DNA from: Carettochelys insculpta
Taxonomy: Eukaryota; Chordata; Testudines; Carettochelyidae
DNA: 64,000 nt
NCBI RefSeq assembly: GCF_033958435.1
Contig: NC_134137.1
Coordinates: 179,379,501-179,443,500, forward strand
Direction of reading: 5' to 3'
Shown here: positions 11,610-22,029 of the stretch, piece by piece
Layout: every line of letters begins with the position of its first letter
Position numbering within the stretch: the first letter of the stretch is position 1
Position numbers and translations under genes: made by a program
Notes under the pieces: generated by a model
What the model was told of the DNA's origin: nothing
What the model saw: only the letters and a program-made list of their open reading frames with translations
Databases searched by the model: none

Positions 11610-13171
11610 AGCCCGTACCGCAGGGGACCCGCCTCCCCGTCACTTCCTAGGGGGAAGAGTCCAGTCGACCGGGGCGCTGGGCTCAGTCCTCCCCCAGCTC
11701 CTGTACCTTTCTGTGGTGCCTGAGTCTTGCCTGCCCTCTTGGAGGCACCCACATCCTCACTCCGCTGAGTAGGCGGCAATTGTAACCAACGCTTGTACAA
11801 GTCTGGTGTTGGCAAACCATTGATCTCCTCACGGGGAGCTCCTGCCTTCAGCAAGTCTGTCCACCTGGTTCTCCAGGTCACCCAAGCGTGCCCTTTGTCC
11901 TGTCCAGGGGCTCCCGCCCGACCACCTTCTCCTTTTGTGGTGCGGACCGCTTTCGTGCCTATGACAGCCTCTAACTGCATCAACGTTCCAACCAAGTCAC
12001 CTATGTTCCCGCCCGCTGCCATGACCACAGCCATAAGGGAGACCTTCAGCTCGAGGGGGGCAAGGTGTAAAAGAGCGGCTTTGATGGATTTCTGGACCTC
12101 TACATCGTCCGGTCCTACGTCGATGAAAGCCACAGCCCAAGCCATGCCCAGCTGCCGCAGCACACCCACCTCTTCTGGGATCGTATGCCAGGGCCTCACC
12201 AGTGCTTCCAGTTCCCCTAGGGAGGGGTAGACCTGGTCCACCACCGCAGTCAACCAGTGGTACAGGGACAGCGCTTCCATGGCGTTTCCCTGTGCATCAG
12301 TAATACCTTGCATAGTCTGCAGTGCCTGTCTGACCTGTGAATCCTGGGACAACACGCCCATCTGGTGGATTTCGGCAAGCAGCAGCAACACAGTGTTACC
12401 CGCATTGTCCCACACACGCACCAGCCAGGCCAACAGGCCTTCCCCTGGCTCCTGCTTAAAACTCTTCACCAGCTCCTGCAACTCACTTGTCTTAAACGTC
12501 CGCCAGACCTCATTGCAGCGACCTCCTTCTGCCCTCAACTCCTGAACAGGGCGCGCCTGTCTCGGGTCAGTTTGCACAGCCTCCCCGTTCACCTCTTCCT
12601 CCTCCTCAGATGAGAAAGAGCTCCGAATGTTACCATCCCAGGTTTCAGGGTCCCAAGTGGCTAGTGCAAGGACTGCACGCACTTGGGCCGTCGACACCGG
12701 TTCTTTCCCTAGTTTCACGTGCCGCCGATTCGCCACTCTCTCCACCAACACCTCACAACGATGGGTTAACTCTCACGTCCTTTCGGACTGCGAGGTAACC
12801 ACCTCCTGTGCTATCACCCGTGCATCCACCAAATCATGACATTCCTGCTCCTTCCCCGCCAGTGCCTTCTGCAGGCGGAGAAGCTCATCATCCAGTGCCC
12901 AGAGGGCAGTTAGGAAAAGCCATGCTACCTCTCCCGCCACCCTTTTTTCCGTCCCCGGCTGGCGGCTTAACCACAGCCGACGCAACACCCCTTCTACCTG
13001 TACCGGCATGACGCCTGCCGCCTCCTGCAACTCTGGCCAGTCTGCCGGGGCTGCCCAACAGGCCACCATCCGCACTACCGGCCCCCATCGCTCCGTCAAG
13101 GGCCATCCTGGTATGCGCTGCAGGGACAGCGCTGGCTTCCCTGCCTCCCCCACTTTCAACCAAAAAGGCAT
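11591..13171 (-). pseudogene. ERV gag, interrupted by one stop
   Basis: One reading frame from ATG 13171 to stop 11591, broken by a TGA at 12775-12773; the downstream open part is 386 aa (12751-11591) and the upstream part 132 aa. The product would be a roughly 520-residue capsid precursor. Features seen are a Trp/Leu-rich N-terminus, a heptad-like Leu-rich stretch just before the stop, an acidic run 'SSEEEEEVNGE' early in the second part, a 'WRTFKTSELQELVKSF' segment of capsid style, and a Lys/Gly/Pro-rich basic C-terminus. No CCHC zinc knuckle is visible, which fits class III/spuma-like Gag. The ATG lies only 10 nt after the primer-binding site. Confidence 0.75.
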
Positions 13172-13181
13172 CGTAACTGGA

Positions 13182-13201
13182 GAACCCTGCTCGCTGCGCC
13201 A
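13182..13201 (-). promoter_or_regulatory. ERV primer-binding site, tRNA-Ser(UGA)
   Basis: Plus-strand gaaccctgctcgctgcgcca is, as read, the 3' end of vertebrate tRNA-Ser(UGA) with its added CCA, from my knowledge of that tRNA. The viral strand therefore carries a 20-nt complementary primer site beginning TGGCGCAGCG. Two nucleotides separate it from the LTR edge, as is normal. Confidence 0.8.
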
Positions 13202-13203
13202 AT

Positions 13204-13560
13204 TGTAGCCAACCAGGCTCGGGTTCCCCAGAAACGAGGCTGCACCCAGAAGGCGAGTGCTAGATTTGGTTTATTGAAAGCGTGTGACACCCGCTACGGG
13301 AGCCCCGTAGACGCCACAGTCACCAGTGGGGGACGACCCAACGCACCAGAGCTTCGCTTGGGGAGAAGCTCTGTAACAGGCCTCCTAATACTAGCTGATA
13401 AAGCTAAACTCATTAACATAAGATTGCCTAAAATTGCCTGTGCATTTCTAATCACTATCTCTTGTGGCCTACTGCCAGCGTAACCTTGAAGTCTTGGCAA
13501 GCGTGGCTTGTTCTGCAGCAGTTCCCAGGAGAGTTATTTTGCAGCTTTTCACCTTGCACA
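13204..13560 (-). repeat. 5' LTR of the ERV
   Basis: 357 bp with TG...CA ends in viral orientation and AATAAA on the minus strand (tttatt at 13270-13275). It is flanked outside by ccatc (13561-13565), matching 9510-9514, and inside by the primer-binding site. Confidence 0.9.
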
Positions 13561-13573
13561 CCATCATTTGAGA

Positions 13574-13907
13574 ACAAAAAGCAGTCAAGTGGCACTTTAA
13601 AGAACCAAAAACAGTAAGCAAGGAGGACAAATCAGAAAAAGATAATCAAGGTGAGCAAATCAGAGAGTGGAGGGTTGGGGGGCAAGGTCAAGAATTAGAT
13701 TGAGCCAAGATAAGATTGAGCTTACTGGTTTTGGTTCTCTGTGTCATAAGTATTGAGTCTGTTCTGGTCTGGCTATGGTCTGAAGAAGTGGGTCTGTCCC
13801 ACGAAAGCTCACCTAATAAACTATTTTGCTAGTCTTTAAAGTGCTACTTGACTGCTTTTTGTTTTGATAGTGTATAGACTAGCACGGCTTCCTCTCTGTT
13901 ACTATTC
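13574..13907 (+). mobile_element. Penelope-like tail element with inverted ends
   Basis: Right part reads 'tctgaagaagtgggtctgtc', 'cccacgaaagctcac', 'ctagtctttaaagtgctact' and ends 'agcacggcttcctctctgtt', the Penelope tail in + orientation. The left end 'aagcagtcaagtggcacttt' is an inverted partial copy of the same tail. Flanks catcatttgaga (13562-13573 and 13908-13919) form a 12-bp target duplication, so it inserted right beside the provirus after that had integrated. Confidence 0.8.
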
Positions 13908-13919
13908 ATCATTTGAGAG

Positions 13920-14589
13920 TTTTAATGAGCTACTGTCAGAGGTCATGCAACTGCCAAGTACTTGTGAAAAAAATCATAACTCGCAGCCGTTTTCACAGAT
14001 GTGATTATGAATTTGCATAGGAAGTGATTTATTTATTATTGAATTGTTTCAGTTGTCCACAGAGGAAATTCTATGTGATTTAATTGGCCAAGCAGCCCAA
14101 ACAGTAAATGGAAAAATGTCAAAGTGACTATTTTACAAAGACTTCTGGGTGAAAAATGCTCATTTAATCTACTTGGTGGGTAATCGTGGAAAATAAAGTC
14201 AAATGAAAAGAAGCAACATCTCCTCAAAAACCACTTGCTACATAAAAAGGAGCTAAGGTTATTATTCATAATGAATAATTCACCCTATTCTTCTGGTCAT
14301 AAATAATCAATCACCCCTCAAAGGGACTGAAAAATGTATCAGCATTTTTTTTTCCTAGGGGGACATCAGAGTATCTTTGTCTGACTTCATCCCTGTCTCT
14401 AACCTAACAATTTTCAATTAAGTTATTGACTCTGAACCAAGTGAAATACATTTTAAATGCAGATTTGAATGTACTGAGTGACGATAGAGGTGACAAACAA
14501 CATGCGTTAAATATAAGTGTAAAGATTTCCACAATGTTTTGCCCGTAAACATTAAAATAATTTCCTCAATGATAGTGTCAAGGCAAAAA
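13920..14589. other. Non-coding stretch, nothing recognised
   Basis: AT-rich sequence with no supported feature. Confidence 0.4.
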
Positions 14590-15350
14590 AATCCAGTAGT
14601 AGTGAAATAGTAGTAGGTAGTCCGTCATGTCCGACGATGACGTCTTGAGCTTGCACAGGCTCATCAGTTGTGGCATGGGCGTTCACAGTGGGGGCAAGGG
14701 AATTGTCCTGGCTCTGTTGGTGCAGCTGCTGCTGTTGCTTTCTTCCTCTCACGAGCATCAATGAGGCATACGCATCGCTGCTCTTCAAAGTTGTCATATG
14801 CGTGTTGTACGAGAGCACGCCAGCCTGTTCAGTGTCTTGCATGCTGCTCTAACTGATCTGGTTTTAAACCAGCATGAGCAATGTTGGCCTTTATGCAGTC
14901 TTTATACCTCTTGCAAGGACTACCTTGATTCCTTTTGCCCTGGGAGAGTTCACCATAAAGGAGTTACTTAGGGATTCGTGACTCCTCCATTCATATGACG
15001 TGGCCTGTCCAGTGAAGCTGGGCTTTCAGAATCATGGCTTCGATGCTTGTGGTTCCTGCTCTGTCCAGGACTTCCAGGTTCATAACTCTGTCTTGCCATT
15101 GAATGTGCAGTACTGACCTCAGGCTGCGTGTGTGGCAGTGCTCCAGCAGTTCTATGTGTTTTCTGTACAAGGTCCAGGTTTCACAGCCATACAGGAGACT
15201 GGTCAGGACTACAGCCTTCTACACTTTCAGTTTAGTGAACTGTCGTATATTGTGCTGATTCAACACTCGTGCTCTCAGACGTCCTAGTGCCTGGCTGGCC
15301 TGGCAGATTCTGGCATTGATTTCTTTGTCAAGGGAGCCATCATAAACAGA
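14590..15350 (-). mobile_element. Non-LTR retrotransposon ORF2 C-terminal fragment
   Basis: On the minus strand the translation reads, in pieces and in more than one frame, 'LLYGCETWTLYRKH', 'RSLRSVLHIQWQDRV', 'LKAQLHWTGHV' and 'LLYGELSQGKRNQGSPCKRY'. This is the conserved thumb/C-terminal region of LINE reverse transcriptases (SLLYGsETWtl...RILgI.W.DrvtN...lRWlGHv.Rm...LyGEL..GkR..GrP..RykD). A related fragment on the other strand is at 21015-21850. Stops and frameshifts make it a pseudogene. The clade is not certain. Confidence 0.8.
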
Positions 15351-16300
15351 AAATAATGTCCTAGATATTTTGATTAATCAAAGCACATATTGACAATGGT
15401 GAATAGTTAAAACCTGTTAGGTTCTTGGCATTATTGACATTATCTGTATGACAAAAAAAAGTGCTCCAACACCATAATCCAGCAGTTTTTGTTTCTGAAT
15501 TCCCCACCTATGGGATGATCTGATGGCTTTCCATGGTTCTTTGAAAAAAATGTTGATCTGCATGTTCAAGTGTAGCTAGTTTTTGTAAAAGTGAGATCAC
15601 ACTTTTTTTGCATCTAAAAGTAACATTTGTGGAAGTAACATTTTTCTATTACTTTGGACACCTGGGGTCTTTTTTACCACACAGCTGCTTATTTGTGTGA
15701 TGTGTGGGAGAAAGGGCGTGGACAGCAAACATTGCTGGAAGAAGTCACTGGCCCAAGACCTAACATTCACATCTGGACTATATGCATCCAACATTCAGGA
15801 GGATCTGGAAGTATTCCTGTTCGAAAAGAGAGATGAAACTGGCAAAAAGGGGGAGCAAGATAAAAGCTCAGACTTATAAAGCTTTGAAAGTGCACCAGAA
15901 GCTTGTTCTTCAAGGTACACATTAGGCACTAAGTTGAATTAAATATAAGCATCAGATATATTAAATCATTCAGGATCTCTGACAGGACCATCCTTAAAAT
16001 TTATAGCGTCCTATGCAGTACTATTAAACCAGTGTCCCTGAGCCCGACACCCCTTGCACATCTAGAGTTCATAATTTTTTGTGCGGGACACTCCAAATCA
16101 ACAAATCCCTGTGCACACTCTTACCAAGTGATTCTCCCTCCTTGTTGAATACCAGAAATCAACCTTGTATTAGCTATGATAGTATCAGTGCCTGACTTGA
16201 AGGGAGCTCTGGATAGCTCAAAGGCTTGTCTGTCTCACCAACACAAGTTGGGTGCAACAAAACCTCATGTACCTTCTCTCTCTAGAAGTATTTCCAGTTA
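15351..16300. other. Non-coding stretch, nothing recognised
   Basis: Includes an 'aaaaaaa' run near 15452 and short overlapping frames on both strands at 15597-15879 with no domain. No gene seen. Confidence 0.4.
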
Positions 16301-16700
16301 TCATTGGCTGTGTCTACACTAGCTCCCAACTTCGAAGTGAGCATGGTAAGTGGGGTGTCGGGAGATTATTAATGAAGTGCTGCAGTGCATATGCAGCACT
16401 TCATTAAGCTAACTCTCCCCCACGGCATCTTCAAAGTGTTCAACTTCGAAGTGCCAGCTTGCGTGTAGCCACAGCTCACTTGCCGGTACTTCGAAGTGCC
16501 CAGGGTACTTCAAAGTCCCTTTACAGGAGACATGCAAGCTGGGGGGAGACACTTAGGAGGGACACTTCAAAGCTGCCGTGGGGGAGAATTAGCTTAATGA
16601 AGTGCGGCATATGCACAGCAGCACTTTATTAGTAATCTCCCAACACCTCACTTACCATGCTCCCTTCGAAGTTGGGAGCTAGTGTAGACACAGCCAATGA
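16301..16700. mobile_element. 400-bp palindromic MITE (cttcgaag family)
   Basis: The left end tcattggctgtgtctacac and right end gtgtagacacagccaatga are perfect inverted repeats. The match continues inward through 'tagctcccaacttcgaag', 'gagcatggtaagtg' and 'cttcattaagctaa' on both arms, so most of the element is one near-perfect foldback of roughly 150-bp arms. No coding capacity. The TGTCTACAC end and cttcgaag boxes tie it to 37736-38055, 39158-39986 and 55855-56058. No clear target duplication was found. Confidence 0.85.
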
Positions 16701-17264
16701 CAGGAGAAAGTTTTCACAATACTGGGCCTTTTCCTGGATGCCAGGGAGTACCTCTTTGGAGGTGAAATCAATAGGAGCTGATGGAATTGGGCTCATCAAC
16801 ACTAAAAGGAATTGCTAAGCAAAGAAGTCTTTGCATGTCTAAGCATAGTTGACTCTGTTCTCATATTTCCTTTCCTGGTACTATGTTGCATACATTATTG
16901 AATATTACAGCCTTAAATTCAAGTTTAGTTCAGATATTTCTTCTGTATTTCTCTTCAGTATCTTCATAATTTACTCAATCTACAGATTTAATGGTCTGAA
17001 TTGGCAAATGAACTTCACTAAGGCCACCTCATATCCCCAACTCTGGCCATACTTCTTATCCAAAGAGTACCACACAATATCTGAGCTGTAAAACCCCCTC
17101 TGGCCCTGCACCCTGGAAAGTTATGGCCGCATGCCATAGCCTCCTCCCTGATGGACTTTCTGTTTTGAGAATTTTCTGCCAGATTTTTATTCTGTAAACC
17201 TCCATAATCCCCCAGATCCGTTTCTGTGTTAATGCACTTTAGCGTTTAATTTCAAGTCAGTGAC
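16701..17264. other. Non-coding stretch, nothing recognised
   Basis: Contains an 80-aa hydrophobic open frame (16849-17091) without recognisable domain or promoter. Its Phe/Ile/Tyr-rich make-up is what AT-rich DNA yields by chance. Confidence 0.4.
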
Positions 17265-17273
17265 ACTGAGACC

Positions 17274-17630
17274 TGTATCAGAGGGGTAGCCGAGTTAGTC
17301 TGTATTTTCAAAAACAACAAGAAGTCCTGTGGCACCTTATAGACTAACAGGTATTTTGGAGCATAAGATTTCATGGACAAAGACCCACTTCATCAGATTC
17401 ATGAGTGGGGTGGGGGCATTTCAGAGGAGGGTTTAAAGAGGGAGTCTCAGTCAAGGGGAGGGCCATAGTTGACAAGATCTGTTCAGTCACGGAGGATGTG
17501 GCCCATTATCTGTAGGTAATGTGGAGCTGTGAACATCAAGAGAGGAGAAATCAGGTCAGTTAAGTCAGGGAGGATGGGGCCCACTATCAGTAGCTAATGT
17601 GGAGGTGTGAAGATCAAGAGCAGAAAAACT
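17274..17630 (-). mobile_element. Penelope-like tail with 9-bp target duplication
   Basis: Starts 'tgtatcagaggggtagccga', then 'aagtcctgtggcaccttata', 'gacccacttcatcagattca', i.e. the Penelope tail in reverse. It is flanked by actgagacc at 17265-17273 and 17631-17639. It extends beyond the tail into the region between GIY-YIG coding and tail ('gttgacaagatctgttcag', compare 28198-28230). In 17490-17620 a roughly 90-bp segment is duplicated in tandem (ggaggatg(t/g)gg(c)cc...atgtgga(g)). Confidence 0.8.
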
Positions 17631-17639
17631 ACTGAGACC

Positions 17640-18579
17640 CGCTGACTCCATTATATGTGCAATAAATTATTTTTGCCCTTTTGTTGTGTTGTAGCTGGTA
17701 TCTGATCATCTTTTGATTATTGTGGAAACTGGAGTTCATCACCCTTCCCACTGTGGGGTAGCATACTTGAGTGACAGATGTGATCTTAGATATAATCAAG
17801 GCTAGGCCTTTGTTTCAGTACCGTTAATTCTCTGGGGTTGAATGAGCCATGACATTGCATGATGATAGACCAGATACTTGAAATCTGTATCTGTTATTTT
17901 TGCAGCTTGCACCTGCTTGCTTTACTGACTTCATACAAACCAATTAACTACTTGTTTAATATTTCCATAATGAGCTCCGGCTTTTGGTTTTTTGAAAAGC
18001 TGTGTCTTGTCTTTCAAGCTCAGCTGGCTTATAAAATATCCACAAGGATAAAGTGACTTTAAATTCTTGCAAGTAATGTGTGATGTATTGTTTTAGTCAT
18101 GATGAATTTAATGTGGTAATTCATATATATATTTCTCCAAATTTTTAAAGTTAGGAACCCAAATCTAGGCATCGGGGGGAAATGCAAAAGTATTTAAGTG
18201 ATTTAGGGGCTTGTCCTATTGAATTCAATGTTACTTAGTCACATAAACACTTCTGAAACTCTTAATAATATATGCCCAAATATCAGATTAGAAGAGCTCC
18301 CACCACCTCTCTTGAACTGGGAGATCAGTACTTCTGAAACTCATATCACATGTTAAGGTATCTGTCTATGTGTTCAGTACACTGAGATGGTACCAGCTGT
18401 GAGCAAACTTTGTCTTTTCTTATTAAAAAGAAAGATCCATGTTAACATCTATTTGTTAATCTAGTTTATTATATGGCTCCCATTGCTGTAGTATCTGAGG
18501 AACTAATATACATTAAAGAGTTTAACTTTCAAGAACCCTTGTAATATGTGAAAGTGATATATGAAAGTGTAATCTCCAC
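17640..18579. other. Non-coding stretch, nothing recognised
   Basis: AT-rich unique-looking sequence. No gene or repeat that I can support. Confidence 0.4.
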
Positions 18580-18690
18580 TTTACAATCACGAACTGAGGC
18601 AGAGCCATTCCGTGAGGTGAATAAGATCACTCAGGAAGACTGTGTAAGCGCTAAGAACTGAACCTAATTCTTCTGTCCCCATTTGGAACC
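18580..18690 (-). repeat. MIR/L2-like ancient repeat fragment
   Basis: The order of motifs 'ccactttacaatcacgaact', 'gaggcagagcc', 'gatcactcaggaag' and 'ctaagaactgaacctaattc' follows the MIR core 'ccattttacagatgaggaaactgaggc ... ggtcacacagc ... gggatttgaacccagg'. It is degraded, so the exact family is uncertain. Confidence 0.5.
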
Positions 18691-21014
18691 TTACAGCAGG
18701 ACCATCAAAGAGATTGTGTTAAATGGTTTCTTGGGATGAATTACACCCTGGCAAGCCTCTGGATGAGAGTAATGCACATGTGAATATTGTGCACATTTCA
18801 ACAGAATGAATGTTATTGAGGTGGTTTGGTGCATGTGTCAGCTAACCCAAGGTCTGTGATCATTGTAAACTCGAGACAGCTTCCATGTGAGTGTGAGAAG
18901 TTGAATGGAATCACTGTAGTGTCTTATTAAAAGTACAGCTCTGCTTATCTCTTTAGAATAAAAATAAGAGTGTAAGTGAGGCAATCCAAAAAGCACTCTC
19001 TTTTCCTAGATATTTTTTATTTGTATTGCTCAGAAAGGCAAGGAGTTGATTGCACAAACAAATGCAAACCACAGTGCAGCCTGGCCTGACTTTATATGCC
19101 ATTGTATTAACATCCTGACTAGCAGCACTGAGCAACTCTTTCCTGAAGACTCTCCTGTGTATTGGGTTTGTTTACATAAGTAAATATATATATTCATGGT
19201 TCAAAGGAAATGAAAACTGACATGCCAAAAGAGAAGAGAATCGATTTCACATTGCACTTCATACCACTTCAGCAGCTTCAGTGGCATAAAGTGACGGTCT
19301 AGTTGTGGGCATCAACATCTGTGGAATGCCCCTACAATTCCCTGAGTGACAAGGAGTGTCCTACTGCGGATTTCAATAGTCACCAGCATAAGTGGTGGAG
19401 GTGCATCAGTAGAACAAGGGGGCTATTTTTAACAGTGGAATGTCTCTTGGAGGGCATTTTTAGGGAATGCTGGAGCAGCCTTAAGGCTGTTATTAGTTAG
19501 TCTGCTTCCAAGAGATCTGGTAGAATGAATTTTAATTTCTACTTAGTGGCACAGCTTCCCTGCTAGTTAAACGATGAGTGGTTAGCAGTATAAAGCGCAA
19601 CGTCAGTCATCTCTCGACCAAACTTTTAGTGCACCATCATTAAATGAGTCATCACTGGTTTGAATGACTCATCTGGCTTTTCATAAAAATGGAATGTTCT
19701 ATCATGCTTGTGTCTACTGTCAGTTAAAACAAAACATTTATCCTGGGGAGACAGAATTATAGTTACCCACATTGGGGGCATTGGAAGCAACTACAAACAG
19801 AGTGAACAATTTGTTCAGCTTTAAGCACATTTTAAAGTAAACCATCTCAGCTGGAGATTCATGGCCTTCAGCGTAAGTTACGCCAACTGACACCAGCTGA
19901 GGATCTGACCTGTGCCAGTCAATTTGCTTCTGAAGTCAAGTAAGCTGTTCCTCCTCCTTTTCTCCTCTTCTTCTCCCCTCCTGCACCTGTAGTGCAGTGG
20001 AGAATTATGTGGATCACGAGCCTTGGATCAAAGGGGAGGAATTGGATTGATTGCTGTCCTTGTTGTTAGGAATCTGGTGGGCATACATTAAATTTGGAAT
20101 ATGGGCAGGTTAATGAGTGTATTAATAGCTTAGCTGTGATTTTTGTTATTCTATTTTTGGCTCTATAATTCGAGACCAATTAAACTATCTTAATTTTCAG
20201 AGAGCTGGTATTAAGGACCTTCTAAAAATCAGGCCTCTTTAACCTGTGATAGATTGGCACCTCAAATCACAAGTCACTTCTGTATGTTTGCCCCAAAGTT
20301 GTAGTTAATGATCCTGAGATTTTGCCAGGAAGAGGTTTTTGGAAACCCTAGTGACAGCCATTTCAACAGCATGACTGGGCAAAAGCCAAGGTACCGAGGC
20401 ACCAGGAAGAAGCTGGAGAGGAGCCTGAGGTAATCATGGTAAAACAGGTGTTACAGTAAGTTTTAGGTTAGAAGCGAGGAAGAGAGATGAACAACCAACC
20501 AGTTCAGATGATTAGCTAGGGATCGGCCAAAAGTAATATCTGATCTTTTTCTAGTGGGGAGAATTAAAGTCTGGGATGTTAAATTTAGTGAAATGTGGAA
20601 GATTAAAAATCTAATCCAAATTGTCCAAAATTTCATTATGATCAGATCTGGTATGCAGAAGAAAGCAAGCAAGAAAGAAGAGTCTCCATCCTGGTGCAAG
20701 CATTATCCTTACCTGACATTTTTGTGCTGGCCCAGGTCTGATACGAATGTACAATGTCAGAAAGTTGATTTTTCAATTGATTTTTCTGTGAGGATCTTTG
20801 CTTTCAAATGTCTTGAGTTGTGTGTTTAAGGTATTAGCATTAATATTTCATTAACATCAGGGATTTGCTTTTGATTTCCTTGTCCTTTTAAACACATGAA
20901 GAGAGAACGAAGTAACTCAGTTCTGTCTGCCTGTGCTGGTGCCCCAAGCAGAATACCAGTCAGTCTGTAAGTGAGTGATCAAATCCCATTTCCTAAGAAA
21001 TATAATTCACACCC
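18691..21014. other. Non-coding stretch with one small dispersed repeat
   Basis: Mostly unassigned. At 19862-19935 'cagcgtaagttacgccaact' and 'gctgaggatctgacctgt' belong to the 'ttacaccagctga' dispersed family. The 78- and 91-aa frames overlapping at 20463-20829 are mutual antisense and I do not consider either real. Confidence 0.4.
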
Positions 21015-21850
21015 TATACGTTAGAGGTCGTCCACGAGTTCGTTTACCTCGGGTCCACTGTCACTGACACCCTGTCCTTGGAGACCGAGCTGAATAGGAG
21101 GATCGGTAAAGCCGCCACAACTCTGTCCAGACTCAGCGAGAGAGTGTGGAATAACAACAAGTTGTACACTCACACCAAAATGTAAGTCTACAGAGCCTGC
21201 ATCCTCAGCACCCTCCTTTACGGCAGCGAGACTTGGACCCTGTACGCCCGCCGGGAAAAGAGGCTGAACGTCTTCCACTTACGCTGCCTCAGGCGCATCC
21301 TTGGAATATCGTGGAAGGACAGAGTGGAAGGACACTACCATCCTTGAGCAAGCTGGAATCCCAACCATGCACACCCTCCTCAGGCAGCGGCGGCTCCACT
21401 GGCTTGGCCACGTCCACAGGATGAATGATGGAAGGATCCCAAAAGACATCCTGTATGGTGAGCCAGCCCCTGGCAAAAGACCTCCTGGACGCCCCCAGCT
21501 GCGCTACAAAGATGTTTGCAAGAGAAACCTCAGGGAAGTAGACATCAAGCCAGACAGATGGGAGGAGCTGGCAGACGATCGCAGCAGATGGAGGCAGGAA
21601 CTATACAAGGGCCTTCAGAAGGGTGAGTTGAGGATCAGACAGCTAGCAAAGGAGAAGCGAACGCACAGAAAGCACAGCAAGGACCTGCCAGACACCCATT
21701 ACATATGCAACAGATGCAGCAAGGACTGTCACTCTTGTGTGGGTCTTCACAGTCACAGCCGACGCTGCAAGTGAGGATGCCAAACGGAACTACGAAGGGC
21801 ACGTTCCATAGTCTACGTAGACTGAAGGATGCTACTGCTACTATAATTCA
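21015..21850 (+). mobile_element. Non-LTR retrotransposon ORF2 C-terminus
   Basis: Translation from about 21022 gives 'HEFVYLGSTVTD', 'LLYGSETWTLYARREKRLN', 'HLRCLRRILGISWKDRV', and after a frameshift near 21320-21335 a 157-aa frame to 21774 with 'RRLHWLGHVHRMNDGRIP', 'GKRPPGRPQLRYKDVCKR' and a C-terminal 'CNRCSKDCHSCVGLHSHSRR' zinc-finger-like segment. This is the end of a LINE reverse transcriptase: thumb, the RLRWLGHV block, then a C2H2/C2HC-type nucleic-acid-binding motif. There is an in-frame stop near 21180 as well. The + copy keeps more of the original coding pattern than the minus copy at 14590-15350. The element is dead. Confidence 0.85.
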
Positions 21851-22029
21851 CACCAGTGGTCTGGTTATGACAAGTCCTACACTGGTGTGAGTTGCATTAT
21901 GTGCTGCAGTGTGCAATGTAACCCTTATAAAAATTCTAAGAAACTGCTTTCTTGAACCACCACGATGGGAATGCCTGCGTTCATCCTCCAATCTGCCCAC
22001 GGCTGGCAACAAATATCACTGCGTTCTGG

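Larger units (their letters stand above)
9515..13560 (-). mobile_element. Internally deleted endogenous retrovirus, class III (ERV-L/spuma-like)
   Basis: A provirus read on the minus strand: 5' LTR (13204-13560), primer-binding site (13182-13201), gag, protease, part of reverse transcriptase, then a degraded remnant to the polypurine tract and the 3' LTR (from 9515). Both outer ends abut a 5-bp duplication, ccatc (9510-9514 and 13561-13565), the length expected for retroviral integrases of this group. The total of about 4.05 kb is far shorter than a complete provirus. RNase H is only a remnant, and integrase and env are absent. Assignment to class III rests on RT sequence style, a tRNA-Ser primer site and a Gag without a visible zinc knuckle; it is inference, not a database match. 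By hand count the two LTRs differ at about 22-25 of 357 positions (6-7%), so the insertion is old. Several stops and frameshifts show it is dead. Confidence 0.85.

Noticed and set aside
11793..12613. Plus-strand frames of 80-145 aa
   Set aside because: They are antisense shadows of the minus-strand gag frame.
16849..17091. 80-aa hydrophobic small membrane protein
   Set aside because: Phe/Ile/Tyr-rich frames are expected by chance in AT-rich DNA; there is no conserved motif and no transcript evidence.
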